This document shows positions 46,168 through 58,742 of a DNA stretch of 64,000 bases, one piece after another. Every line of letters begins with the position of its first letter. The first letter of the stretch is position 1. This DNA is from Stomorhina lunata. Taxonomy: Eukaryota; Arthropoda; Insecta; Diptera; Rhiniidae. A program made the translations under genes and the position numbers. The stretch is taken from NCBI GenBank assembly GCA_933228675.1, contig OW121740.1, positions 80,094,374 to 80,158,373 on the forward strand, read 5' to 3'. Under the pieces are notes generated by a model. It ran no database searches and was not told the DNA's origin. It worked only from the letters and a program-made list of their open reading frames with translations.

Positions 46168-49100
46168 TTATGAGACCATGAGCTTGTAATCCTGTCTATT
46201 GCCGACGTCTAGAACTGCTATCTTCGTTACGGGACTATCAAATGTGCTGGTGCTGGTTTTCACTTTAACACGACGAACTTGACCATCTTTAGCAGCTGTT
46301 GTCTCGATTATGACACCCTTGGGCCAGCAATTTCGGGGAAGTGTATCGTCCACAATGACCACTATATCACCAACCGATGGTGGCTTAACCTTCTCGAACC
46401 ACTTGCTGCGTTTGACTAAAATTGGACCATATTCACGAACCCATCTGCTATAGAAATGATTGGCGAATTTTTGCGTATGATGCCATCGCTGACGGAGGTC
46501 GTAATTTATTTCACACAGTGGTTTGTGCCCATCTGCAGAGCCGAGTAAAAGATGATTTGGTGTGAGTGCGTCGTCTTCAATGGAATCAAGAGCCACAAAT
46601 GTTAAAGGTCGGGAGTTGATCATGAATTCAATTTCGCACAAGGAACTTCCCAAGGACTCGTCATTAAATTTATAAGCGGGACATATGGCATAGAGAATTG
46701 TTTTTAATGTACGTACCAGTCTTTCCCAAGCACCACCCATATGTGGCGCAGCAGGGGGGTTAAATCTCCATTTGATGTCGTGATGCTTTGTGAAGACTTG
46801 ATGCAAATCGATATTCTGCTTTTCCTCCCTTAGAACTCTTTCTACCGACTTGAAATTTGTGTCGTTGTCTGTATATATTTCCTTAGGGGAGCCACGACGA
46901 CTTATAAAATTTTGAATGCACATTATGCAGGAACTTGTGTCTAAGCTGTGAGCGACTTCAATATGAATCGCACGAACTGTCAAACATGTGAACACAACAC
47001 CCCATCTCTTTTCATTGCGTCTTCCTACTGCTACATGTAAAGGGCCAAAAAAGTCTATACCGACATAAGTGAACGAACGTTCAAAGGAGCCCAATCTTGC
47101 TGCTGGTAGAGATGCCATTAAGGGAGGTTGTGGAACTGCTAACTCGTTCTTGCAGCGTTGACATTTACTTCGCATACTTTTATACAGGGTTCTTAATCTG
47201 GGAATGTAAAATCGTAATTTAATTTTTGACATCGTTGCTTCATGAAGGCAATGCTGGTAATCTTCATGATAGCTTCGGACCAACAAAAGGGTTATGTAAT
47301 GACCATGGGGCAAAATTATGGCATTGTTGCAATTGAGAGTCTCGACTCTACCACAGGCACGTATTATTTCATATTCATCAAGAATAATATTAAGTTGTTT
47401 AAGTTTACTTCCAGTTGGCAACTTCTTGTTGTTTTTGAGACACCAAATTTCTTCAGCAAATTCACTGATTTGAGCATACTTAAACAAAATATTTTTGGCC
47501 TTTTGTGTATATTCGAAATACATTACCTGCAAATTTCCACCTCGAATTTTGAACTTTAATTTTTCTATGTAAAGCACGAAATAAGATAGAGCCACATAAA
47601 GTCGCTTCCAGGACGAAAAATATTCGATATTCATTGTAAAATTAGTTGTTTTATCGATAATTAATAAATGATTTCGAATTTCATCATTATTGACGACGTT
47701 CAACTTTGGACACTTAGGCCAGCTATTCTTTTCATCCTTCAAAAAAGTAGGACCATTGAGCCACATATCGTCGTCAGAATTGTAAATTTTAGTTGCGCGA
47801 TCTGCAGGGTTTAATTTGGAGGGAACCCAATTCCATTGTGTAATATTCGTAGTTTCTAGTATTTCTCCAACTCTGTACATAACAAACGCCTTAAAGTTTT
47901 TAGGATCCATTGAAAGCCATTTCAGGACTGTTTTTGAATCGGACCAAAAGAAACTTTCTTCACAGGTAAGTCGAGTTGAACCACGAATTTTTGACGCTAG
48001 TCTTGAACCAATCAAAGCGGCTTAAAGTTCCAGTCGTGGAATTGATATTGGCTTTAATGGGGTCACCTTCGATTTGGCAGCTACAATTCGCACGTCGACA
48101 AAATCATTACACTGAATTCTAAAGTACCTTACTGCAGCATATGCGTTTTCACCAGCGTCGACAAACGTATGTAGTTGGACCATGACCGTTATTTTTAGAA
48201 GTCTCGAGTAGCACCGTGGGATGATTATGGATGATATGCTAGCCAAATTAGATAACCATGAGGACCACTTTAGGAAAAGGTCTTCGGATAACTCGTCGTC
48301 CCATTTTATTCCTGAACGCCAAATATCTTGCAAAAGCATCTTAAGCCCAATTGTATAATGGGAAACGAATCCTAACGGGTCAAAAATTGACATCAGAACT
48401 TAAAGGACTTCCCTTTTGGTTGGGACCACATGCGGCTGGAACACATCCCTTCGGAGCCTCGAGAATCTAGAATTATATTGAAAAACGTCATTATTGGATT
48501 CCCAATACATACCAAGTATTTTTTCTATAGCCTTAAATGAGGTCTGAGTTTTGGAGCTATCATCGCATAAGTGCCGTCGTACACTCTCGGAATTGGTTAT
48601 CCAGTTTCTCATATGAAATCCACCTGAAGCATGAATTGTGCGTACTTGTGCCGCGAGTTCTATAGCTTCTTCTTCGGTATCCACGCTGTCAATTAAATCG
48701 TCCATATAGTGGTAGCACTGAATTGCCTTCACAGCTCGTGGATATAAGTCGTAAAATTCTTTTGCGTTCTTATTCCGAATAAAATGTGCAATGAATGGTG
48801 CTCAGCTTATACCAAATGTTAGGGCCTTCATTACGTATTCACAAGATTCACTGTTGTCGCTATTTTCGAACCACAAAAATCGTTGAACATGCATGTCCTC
48901 GTCTCTTACATTAATACGATGGAACATTTCTGCTATGTCGCCACATATGGCGATTTGACCAACACGAAATTCGACTAAATAAGATTTTAAAAAGTGAAGT
49001 TAGCAAATCTGGACCACAAATTATGAAATCATTTAGAGACTTGTTCTGTGACTTCGCTGCTGCATCCCAAACAAGACGAACCTTTCCCGGTTTATTCGGA

Positions 49101-51553
49101 TTTAGGGCAACAAATATTGGTAGATACCATGTACGACCTTCATACAACCTGTCTGCTTCTGAGACCTTTCGAGCGTACCCTTTTGAAACTAGTTTATCAA
49201 TTTCCATTTGCATAGTCTGCCGTAATTGTGGGTCTTTTATAAACTTCTTTTGGAGACACTTCAGGCGATGGCTTGCAACTTCGTAACTCGAGGGCAGTTT
49301 GGGGACCTCATCTTTCCACAGCAGGCCAACTTCATACTGATTATTTTTCTTAATGGCTGTGCTTTCCAATAACTGCATTGCTCTGTTATTTTCGGGCGAC
49401 AAAATGGGTCTCTCTTGTGGGGCATCTAGGCTAAAATACTCCTTTACTTCATCGTGCAACACTCTGTATCGTTTTTCGCACTCACACGTATGTATATTTA
49501 ATGAAGAAAAGTACCTTGGGCTGGAGCCACTACCTTGCAGGGTCCATCCTAACCGAGTTTTTGTAGCAATGGGCTGATCGTGTCTACCTTCTCTTATTTT
49601 TAATGGAACCGCAAGTCTCCAATTATTCAGACCGATTAGGACCATGGGCTTCGCATTGTTGTAGGATTTCACTGGCAAACCTTTGAGATACGGATACTTT
49701 TCAACGATGTTATCAAAATCGATTGTCTGCACTGGCAGACTAAGCTTAGTCACTGTACGAACATCATGAAGGGAGAACCTGCTGTCATTGTTGTCACTGG
49801 ATACCTCGAGGTTTATTTTGACAGATTCGTTTTCGCAACGTGTTGTATTTCCAGTCCATCGTAGCTCCAAAGGCTCCTTCTCACCAGAGAGTTCCAGCTT
49901 GTTAAAGAGGCTTTGCTCCATTAGAGTTACGGATGAGCCTTCATCTAAAAACGCGAACGTCTTCAAAGAACCACCATTGCAGTGAATTCGGATCGGAAGT
50001 ATTCTGAACCACGGTTTATTATTGCGGTCGTTATGCGCATTCACACTTCCACTGGGAGTCGAAGTTGATTCTTGATTAGCCGGCGTCATATATTTGTGTA
50101 GTAAAGGATGGTGTTTTGCACTACAGTTAGCAATATCACACACTTTTTTTGAAAAACACTTACGCCAATGAGCATTTAAACACTGGCGGTACAATTTATT
50201 TTCTTTAACGACGTTCCATTTTGAATCCAAATTCAACGACTGGAACTCACAGCAATTCTGGATCTTGTGGTCCTCACCTTTACAATAAAAGCAGTACATA
50301 TTTCTGTTAGAGGGTTGTTCTGACGTCCAACGTGGAGCTTGATCAGTATGGGTGTTTACAAAACCACCTTTCTTGGAACCAATAGGAGACACAACCTGGC
50401 TGGCAGCAGCGGCTATGTTGTAAATCCAATCGCTAAACGATTTTACTACTGGGACCTTATCTTCTTTCATATGCATGGCCCAACTCAACTTGTGGTTATT
50501 GGGCAACTTATCCACCAACGTCTTAACTAACAAAGGGTTGTTTAGATGGGCCATTAAATTACAGGCCTCCATTGTTGAGCAAATATTCCGTATAGTTAGC
50601 GCATACTCGATAATGCTATCAAGCCTATCTTTAAGTGGTGGAAACCTTGTAGCTTTCTCAATCATACTGTCCAAAATATGCTCTGGACGGCCGAAACACA
50701 TTTCAAGGGTCTGAATAATCTCACTTACCATCGAAGGCATGAGCAACTTGCTCTTAACCAGTTCCTTTGCACGTCCTTTGAGACACGACTGTAGATGCAT
50801 AAGATTCTCTCCGTCTGTGTAGCCAGCAATCTCAGTACTATTTTTATAGTTACTGATGAATAAGGGCCAATCTTCAGGGTTGCCGTCAAATTTTGGCAGC
50901 TCCTTAGGTATTACCTGTCTGGCAGCAATTTGTGATGCATTTGGCTTAAAAGAGGTTTCGTTAAAAAAGGAATTTAGATTTTGAGAAACATCACCTTGGG
51001 ATAGGATATTGTATTTTTTCTCCAAATACTTTCGCTGCAATTCTTTGTGCGCAGACAAGGAACTGTGTGACGTACTTGGACCACATTGACTATTTATGTT
51101 TAGCAATGCCTTAGCTGAGCCTGCTGGTTGACCTGAAACACCTGTGTTGAAATATCCATGTTGTTGTTGTGCTTCTTTATATGCACCATTTCCATGGACA
51201 ACGTTAGGTTGAGTTGGTGGCTGCACAGTATTTGTTCTCTTCGATGGACCAGGCACATCTAAAAAAGGCCTTAAAATATGGCTAGCTGGTGATGAGGCTG
51301 CTTGTAAACCGGCGCTAAATTCTGTTGTAGCATTCATTGGCGGCAGTGTAATCGTACTTGATGCTGTTGGAACACTATTTTTTACAGCAACGGGCTGGTC
51401 CTTTCCGCAGGAGCAATTCCAGCTCACATTGGCCACATCGCTATTTACTCCAACGCACTCAAAATGGAACCACTTGTCACAGGAGTCACACTGCACCATA
51501 CGATCGGTGTCTTTTGATTCGCATTTGTTGCAATTAAAATCTGTTTGCGACAT
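46168..51553 (-). pseudogene. BEL/Pao Gag-Pol polyprotein with N-terminal PHD finger, broken
   Basis: The ATG at 51551-51553 opens an 880-codon frame (to 48911). Parts: a PHD-type zinc finger (CNKC..DRMVQCDSCDKWFHFEC...CSC) in residues 8-53; a DUF1759-like Gag region (LPKFDGNPEDWPLF); a zinc knuckle (CFYCKGEDHKIQNC); a DUF1758-like protease (FAFLDEGSSVTLM); and the start of RT. A frameshift near 48985 follows. The rest, 46168-48900, is in one frame with in-frame stops near 48804 (TGA), 48400 (TAA) and 48022 (TAA). It carries the RT motif YHYMDDLIDS, an A17/RNase H-like region (TFVDAGENAYAAV, FFWSDSKTVL), an integrase zinc region, an integrase core (VGIDFFGPL, YTDNDTNF, PHMGGAWERLVR) and a DUF5641-like tail. 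Domain order is diagnostic for BEL/Pao. Confidence 0.9.
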
Positions 51554-51669
51554 TTTCTTTTACTTTTTATTTGAATGTCGTTTTTTTTTTTGAAACACGA
51601 TTTCAATTGAATTATTTTTGAGACACACACTTGTTGTTTATTTAAATAACTCAAATTGTTTTAAAGAAA

Positions 51670-52118
51670 TGTTGCTTCCAAGAAGAATTAAGTAAAAAAC
51701 AACTTTTAAGAGCGACAAAATAGGTTTATAATAATTTAACTTTATTTAAATGAACCACAGATTTTATTTTATTTAAAAAATTATTTAGGTTTTTATTTTC
51801 TAATTTTAATATGTTCTGTTGAGTTCGATTTGTTTCTCCGCTTTAAAACAATTTGTTTCTTCTCTTCTTCTATTCAAAAAAAGCCCTTTGTCTTTCGTTG
51901 CAAAGCCTTTTAAAGTTAATTGCAAAATTTAAAGAAACCGTTATTAAGCAATTTGGGCAACGAGAAAGAAGAGCAAAGAAAACATACATGCATGTAAATA
52001 TGTACAAGTTAATGCAAATATATAAATGTACGTATGTTTTCTTTGAGTGAAACATAAAATTAACAAAAAGTAAAAAACAGTAAATATTTTTTGGAACATT
52101 AGGGTGGCGGCGGTAACA
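51670..52118 (-). repeat. BEL 5' LTR
   Basis: 449 bp; on the minus strand it starts TGTTACCGCCGCCACC and ends GAAGCAACA. I could not recognise a primer-binding site in the bases that follow. Confidence 0.93.
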
Positions 52119-53194
52119 TATACACACATGCATTTTATATAAAATTTTAGGATATCATCCCACCCCGAGTTTCATCATTGTCAATCAAAACACCTGAAAT
52201 ATCGCTTATTAAACGCTATTAAATTTCATCAAAATAAACATCTGGGATATCGACAAAACAGGAGCTCCAAAGACTTGACTTCAAAAGGCATACGCACAGA
52301 CAGGCAGATGGACGGAAGGACGGACGGACAAACAGACAGACGGACGGACGTCGCGAAATCAATTCTCCTGCCGATTCTGAGTCGATCGGTACAATTTCAT
52401 TGCTATTCACAATCAGATTTGTGGAGTTTATATATCAGATTTTAGGAAATCATCCCGCAAAGGACGCTGTCAAATTTCATCACAATCGGTCCATAAACAC
52501 CTGAGATATTGCTGAAACAATACTTACAAAATTTCTTAGACACGTACTTTGGGCAATTTGCTGTACATCAAAAGTAGTGTTTTGGCGATATATCAGTTGT
52601 TTATGAACCGCTTTTGAAAAAATTTAATAACGTGCTTGGCGGAGGAATTTCCTAAAATCTGATATAAAATTTATGTATGTCCGTGCTCCAGGAGGATGGT
52701 TTTTCTTATTTCTGCATTTCATTTTCAACAAACTTTCTCTAATGCGTACTTTGGGCAATTTGCGATACATCATATTTAGTGTTTTGGCGATAACTCAGTT
52801 GTTTATAAACCGATCTTGATAAAATTTTACAGAGTGGTTTGGGGAAAAATTTCCTAAAATCTGATATATAATATATTATCAGATTTTATCTGATATATAA
52901 TATATTTAATTAAAAGTGTTTTTCAATTTAAAATTTTAAAATTTTTCGATATTTATAAACCGATTTTGATGAAATTTAACAGCGTTCATTACGGGAGAAT
53001 TTCCTAAAATCTGATATATAATTTATGTAGGTCCATCCTCCAGGTTCTTCACAAACTTGATTTCAACAGACAGACGGACATCGCTTAATCTCCTCCCGAT
53101 TCTGAGTCGATCGGTATAATTTTTATACGATCACTAATTTACAAACGGATGCACAAACTTATAATACCCTTTCACCTATTGGTGAAGGGTATAA

Positions 53195-54755
53195 AAACAA
53201 GAAGTAGTTTATGTTAGACTTATGGCAATTACATTTGGTAGTAATTCTTCAGTCGATCAATATATGCTTTAGATTGTTATAAACCCTTTTGAACTTAGGG
53301 TATACTTAGACTCTTTAATTGATTGATATTGTATATAGATTTTAAAAGGATATTTTCAAAATTAATTTTTTCAATTTTATTAAGATTTTTTTTTTGTGTT
53401 AATCACGGAAATCTTATCTATATTTTGATATGTTAAACTTACATAAATTGGACCTAAAATACATTTAAAAGTTAAACGCAAAAGTTCTATATTGTTCAAA
53501 ATTTTGTATCCTGATTTCGGTGTCTTGACTTTATATCTGGCAACTAACAAATATCACAACATTTTAAAATACGTGTATATGTTTTTCTTATAGGAAAAGC
53601 ACATGGTTAATCTGAATTTAATAGGCAGAATTAGTACCAATATATGCAATTATATATAATTAATATATTAACCTAGTTAGATTTTTATACATATGTATAA
53701 ATATGTATGGTTTTAAACTGATACCATTGTAATGAGTTGTATTTTGCATAATTCATAAAAAGATTACCTACAATTTAATATAAATATATTTATTATATAT
53801 CGCAAATAATGAGCAATCACTATGTTCAAAAGTCATTCCACTAATTTTAGACATATGTACATCGCATTCCCGTCTACTGAAATCAGGTTTGTGTAGCTCC
53901 TGGATGGCATACCGACATAAGTTAAATATTGGATGTTAATAGTGTTCTATTTATAAAGTTTATTATCAAATTTCAATATACATTTCTATTAACACCTGAG
54001 ATATAGCCAAAACTCGAAATTCGATGCCGAATTAAAATTTTATATTTCCTTTTAAATTATATTTTTTAATTTGTATAAAATTCCTCAATTTGCGGATAGT
54101 ATACTGACATGAATAATATGTCAGATCTTAGGAAATCGACTAAAGCAAAACGATATTAAATATCTTCAAAATCGGTATATAACAATCTGAGATGTAGCCA
54201 AAACTCCAAATTCGATGTCCCGCAAATTGCCGAATTTAAAATATTTTTTTTTTAAATATAAAATATTTTTTTTTTAAACAGTATTTAAAAAAAAATTCGA
54301 ATTATATGTCAGATTTTAGAAAATACTTCAATGCAGCACGCTATCAAATTTCATCAAAATCGGTCCATAAACACCAGAGATATCGCCAAAATTCAAAATT
54401 CGATGAGAATTTTAAAAATTTTTTTTAAAAATATGTAAATTTAAAAAAAAATTTAAATTCGTCAATTTGTACCTATCAAATGTTAGTATTTTGCCGATAT
54501 CTCCGGTGTTTATGGACCGATTTTGATGAAATTTAATAGCGTGCTGCGTAGGTCAATTTCCTAGAATATATATATACAATTTATCTCGCTACACCCTCCA
54601 TGAACTCCACAAACTTGATTTCAACAGACAGACGGACATGGCTAAATCGACTCTCCTGGCGATTCTGAGTCGATCGGTATAATTTTTATGAAAAAATTAC
54701 AAACTGAATGACAAACTTTTAATACCCTTTTACCTATTGGTGAAGGGTATACAAA
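53195..54755 (+). repeat. R-prime repeat, plus copy
   Basis: Starts near aaaaacaagaagtagtttatg and ends with the hairpin acccttttacctattggtga and ggtata. Its reverse complement is found at 60451-62300. Differs from R in its first kilobase but shares the end: the ctgagtcgatcggtataa block and the final hairpin. Holds a short GACA/GACG run at 54630-54650. No gene. Confidence 0.75.
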
Positions 54756-54887
54756 TCTGGACTATTTTACACGCCAGTCACTTAAAATACTGTCAAAATT
54801 TCAGAAAAATCGGTCCTCAGGGTCATCCATGTTTGTCATTTTTGGTATTTGACTTATATGGGAGGGGTCACGCCCACTTAAGATTTA
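54756..54887. other. Unassigned 132-bp stretch between R copies
   Basis: Contains atgggaggggtcacgccca. Not seen elsewhere in the window. Probably a remnant of another repeat. Confidence 0.4.
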
Positions 54888-54959
54888 AACAAGTAAGAGT
54901 GGTATATTCGGCTTTGCCGAATCTTGGATACCCTTCACCAAAGGTGTTCCAAAAATAAA

Positions 54960-57900
54960 TTACAAAAGCTGTTTTGGAATAGAAACAAAATTTTAATGTG
55001 AGGGCAAAAACCAGGGAAAGAATTTTTAAGGTCTGTTTATGGAGATAAACTGGATAACGTAGTAGATCTTTCGTATCACACTATGTTAGAAAAAATAAAT
55101 TCAAAAAACTAGAAAAGAATCCAAAAGATCAAATTAAAAATAATACTTTAAATAAAAATTACTATAACATTTTAGAAAAAATTATTAAAATCAATATTAA
55201 AATATTAGCATATAATGTTCATGGTCTAGAAAATAAGTTGCTTCACTTAAATTTCTTTAATTATGTGAATCAATTTCAAGTCTTCTTTTCAAGTCATGTT
55301 GAAGAAAAGAATCTTATAAAATTTGAAAATAAATTTAAAAATTACCATCTGCTATGGCGACCAGCTACACGAGCACGAAAGCATGGAAGAGGTATAGGAG
55401 GTTCCGTCTGTGGAGTAAGGAAGAATTTATCAGATCTAAATATCAGACATGTCTATACAGATTTAATCCTGATGAAAACTAATTCAATCAGCTTCAATAT
55501 AATACCACTGTACTTAAGAGAAGCAAATTGGGAGGCAGAATTTAATGCATTGCAACATTTAATGGTAACATATGAAATAGAAAACCCTATAATTATTGGT
55601 GATGTCAACGCCAGGTTAGGGGAGGAGCAGCAAGTTTTAGACTGCAATACACTTACTTCTTTCCCAGCAGGCATGGAAAAGCGTAATTCGATGGATAAAA
55701 AACCGATAAGAGGAAATGGGCGAATGTGACAACTATGGTTTGGTGATATTAAATGGTAGAACTCTTGGTGATGAGGAAGGTTGTTTCACATTCTCTAACT
55801 CAAATGGAAACTCAGTCATTGATAATACAGTGGAAAGTTTCATAGTAGATGATCAAATATGGTCAGACCACTTTCCAATAACACTGAATTTACGAATTAA
55901 ACAAACACATAATACAGTAAAGAAAGCAAATTTGATTCCGGAACTTAAACTAAACCCGAAGAACATTGAAAGCTATAGGATAAAATTGGATAATAATCTT
56001 ATATCATTGAAGGAAGCTAAAAGTGATCTAAGCTTGGAGGATCTCAACAATTCAGTTATAGAATCGTACACAACCCCTCACAAAAATATTAAACAAATAC
56101 AGCCAAAAAACAAGTGGTTTGATAAAGAATGCGAAATGGCAGGAGTAAGATTAATGAAAGCTCTTAAGACGTTTAGGAAGTCTGGGAATGTATCCCACAG
56201 AGAAATATATCTTCAAAATCAAGGTTCGTACCAAACAATTTTAAAAATGAAAAGAAAGGAATACTATGAACAAGTAGAAAGAAATTTAAATGAAATAACC
56301 GATAGCAAACGATGGTGGACATTAGCAAGGGAGATAAGACAACAGGAGAATCGTATAGGGTGTGAAATAAATTCTGACATTTTTCGAGAGTACTTTAGGA
56401 CTCTTCTTAATCCCATAGTTATGGTGGCGGAAATGAGTTATGCACCCAATATCGTTTTGGAGAACATTTTAGATGCGCCATTCTCGCTTCAAAAAGTAAA
56501 AAATCAACTCTCTAAGGTTAAGCTAAATAAGGCTCCAGGGGTGGATCGAATACCTTATGAGTTTTTTATAAATGCAAGCGACTCCTTTTTAGAATCACTC
56601 TCAGAAGTTTTTACAAAAATTTTTAACGGCGGAGAATTCTCAGAAATATTTAACAAGAGTATAATATTCCCAATTCATAAGAAAGGTGATGTAAATGAAC
56701 CCAGTAATTATAGAGGGATATCCTTTATGAATTGCATAGGAAAAATAATGATAGGAATCTTAAATGAAAGAATTGGTGAATGGGTGAATCGTTATGGAAT
56801 TTTAAATCAGTACCAAGCTGGTTTTAGCAAAGGATACTCCACTGTGGACAATATTTACTGTCTTTCATCAATAGTCAACATAAAATTTGCTGAAAAACGT
56901 AAAGTATATGCTTTCTTTGTTGATTTCAAAGCCGCGTTTTGAACGAGTGCCGAGAGGATTATTGATATACAAGCTAAATCAGATTGGAATGTCATCAAAA
57001 GTAATAAATTTTATACAAACTATATATAAAAAAACGGAGTCGGCAGTGTGGACAGGTGAAGAATTATCTGAGTTTTTTGAAACAAAAACAGGAGTCAAGC
57101 AAGGGTGCCTAATGTCCCCTATGTTATTTGCGCTCTATTTAAATGATCTGCACGAATGTTTGGGTGGAGGTTTGTTTGTAAATGACATTAATGTATGAGT
57201 TTTAATGTATGCAGATAATATTGTTATGATAGCAGAGGATATCGAAGTACTACAAAAAATTATTTTTAAGTTGGAGGAATATTGCTCGCTCTGGGGAATG
57301 GAAGTTAATATGGCTAAGTCAGAGATCATGATATTTGAAAAAGGCGGTAGAAGAAGTTTAAAAGAAAAATGGACGTTTAAGGGAGAAGCAGTTAAAATTG
57401 TAACTGAGTATAAATATTTAGGCATTTAGCAGCAAAAGCAAGCATAAATTCTACTTGGAAAAATTTCGTTGGCCGTAAGGATGTCCCTTTGAAGGCAAAC
57501 TGGAACTTATTTCTAGCGGTCTGTAGAGCCATACAATCCTATGGGGCACAGGTTTGGGGATACATGGAGTTTGACCAAATCGATAAATTTCAAAGGTTTT
57601 TCACGAAGCGCATTTTAAAACTTCCGGAAAACACTCCAAATTATATCATAGCTCTGGAAACATCACAAGAAGAAGGTCACATTTATACATGTAGCTTGCA
57701 TTTAAAGTATGTATCAAAAACGTTGTTCGACTATGAAGAAAACAGGCTCCTCCATAAACTACCTAAAATAATTACAGAGAAAAACATATCGTGGCACAAT
57801 GATTTCGTAAATAAATTGCAACAATAAATATAAACCCCGACGGGTTGCGTCAAAACAAACAAACTTAGAATGAGTCTTGCGTTACATTCGTAAATAATAT

Positions 57901-58485
57901 GAAAATTAGCAAGTATCAAGATCATTTGACAAATGCACTTTCGAGTAGGCAACGAATATATAAAAGGCTTAATCACACAAAAGGTTTAACATTCTGCAAT
58001 CAATCTTATAATCAGGAGCAAATCACATATATAATGAAAGCTAGGGGTGATCTGATATACTTAAATGGTAACCAGTTTAGAGAAGGCAACGCAAGATTAT
58101 GCTCTCTGTGCAATCTAAGAGAGCCTGAAACGACAGTGCACTTCATAGGTTCTTGTCCAGTGTTTAACGAAATAAGATTGAGATATTTTCAACGAATAAC
58201 TCTTACAGAAGACGATGTGATTCATATACTTAATGGCGGAGAAGGAGATTATTGGCTAGGGCTTTGTAATTTTGTCAAATATGCTTTAAAATATAGAAAG
58301 ATGCTAATATCTGAATTTAATGTTTAAAAATTGATATCGAATATAGACTGTTGTTCCGGCTAACGGTTTATTAAACCAAGCCGTACTTTCTTTATTATTA
58401 TCTATTTATTTTATATTTTTTAAATTTTATTCAAATTTTGTAAATATTTCATAAATGAAAATAAAGAAAACTCTAATCTAAATCT
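54960..58485 (+). mobile_element. Non-LTR retrotransposon (I/jockey-type), probably 5'-truncated
   Basis: The 8-bp repeats AAAATAAA at 54952-54959 and 58486-58493 flank it, and removing it restores the R phrase ttccaaaaataaagtacaaaa. The 3' end has the tail ctctaatctaaatct instead of poly(A). Length is 3.5 kb with an ORF2-like region only. No ORF1 (nucleic-acid-binding Gag) is seen, so it is probably 5'-truncated. Confidence 0.85.
55196..58327 (+). pseudogene. LINE ORF2: endonuclease, reverse transcriptase, C-terminal zinc motif; broken
   Basis: Parts in order: an apurinic-type endonuclease start (ILAYNVHGLENKL) and its IIIGDVNARLGE motif near 55600; an RT with NKAPGVDRIPYEFF, GDVNEPSNYRGISFMN, YQAGFSKGYSTVDNI, FFVDFKAAF, TGVKQGCLMSP and MYADNIVMIA; a thumb region; and a C-terminal CX2C...HX4C motif (CSLCNLREPETTVHFIGSC) near 58100-58160. 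Pieces lie in different frames: shifts near 55716, 56935, 57428 and 57830-57890, plus an in-frame TGA at 57199. The RT active site is YADN where YADD is usual, an Asp-to-Asn change that would be expected to kill polymerase activity. Domains are those of target-primed retrotransposons. Dead copy. Confidence 0.85.
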
Positions 58486-58521
58486 AAAATAAAGTACAAA
58501 ATCATAAGAATTTATTGATAA

Positions 58522-58742
58522 TAAGCTGATCTGGTCCGCGTTGCTGCCCCTAAGTAAACATTAGTGGTTCAATATGAAAATTGGATTTTGCCACGCCTAT
58601 CCGCCCGCCGATCGAAAATCAAAAATCAGACTTCGTAGTGTCACCCGCCGGGGTATTCTAAAGATTTCTTGAAAATTTCGGCCCAGACGTTTTGGAGTCC
58701 ATACGTTACATACTTAAACACATCCATTTTGATATATATAGA
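58522..58742 (-). mobile_element. Short Helitron-like insert (221 bp)
   Basis: On the minus strand it begins TCTATATATATCAAAATGG, a common Helitron 5' start, directly after an A, and is followed by T. Removing it restores the R phrase ttgataattatatag. The 3' end reads CAGCTTA, not the usual CTRR, and no convincing hairpin precedes it, so it may be a truncated or variant Helitron. Confidence 0.5.

Larger units (their letters stand above)
45699..52118 (-). mobile_element. BEL/Pao LTR retrotransposon
   Basis: LTRs of 449 bp (45699-46147, 51670-52118) differ at one position that I can find (gcgagaaaat versus gcgacaaaat). TSD TATAC (45694-45698, 52119-52123). Coding sequence is on the minus strand. 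Length 6420 bp. A single LTR difference marks it as the youngest LTR insertion in the window, although its coding region has several stops. Confidence 0.93.
44517..53194 (+). repeat. R-family repeat, plus copy 5 (split by BEL)
   Basis: Starts AACAAGTAAGAGTGG at 44517, is interrupted at 45699-52118 by the BEL element, and continues to the end hairpin accctttcacctattggtga near 53167-53190. (GACA/GACG)n runs at 52292-52350 and 53065-53083. Confidence 0.75.

Noticed and set aside
51640..51669. BEL primer-binding site next to the 5' LTR
   Set aside because: The bases following the LTR on the minus strand do not resemble any tRNA 3' end I recognise.
54756..54887. The 132-bp gap between R copies as a satellite monomer (same length as the 132-bp satellite)
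   Set aside because: The sequence is unrelated to the monomer at 21979-22620; the equal length is coincidence.
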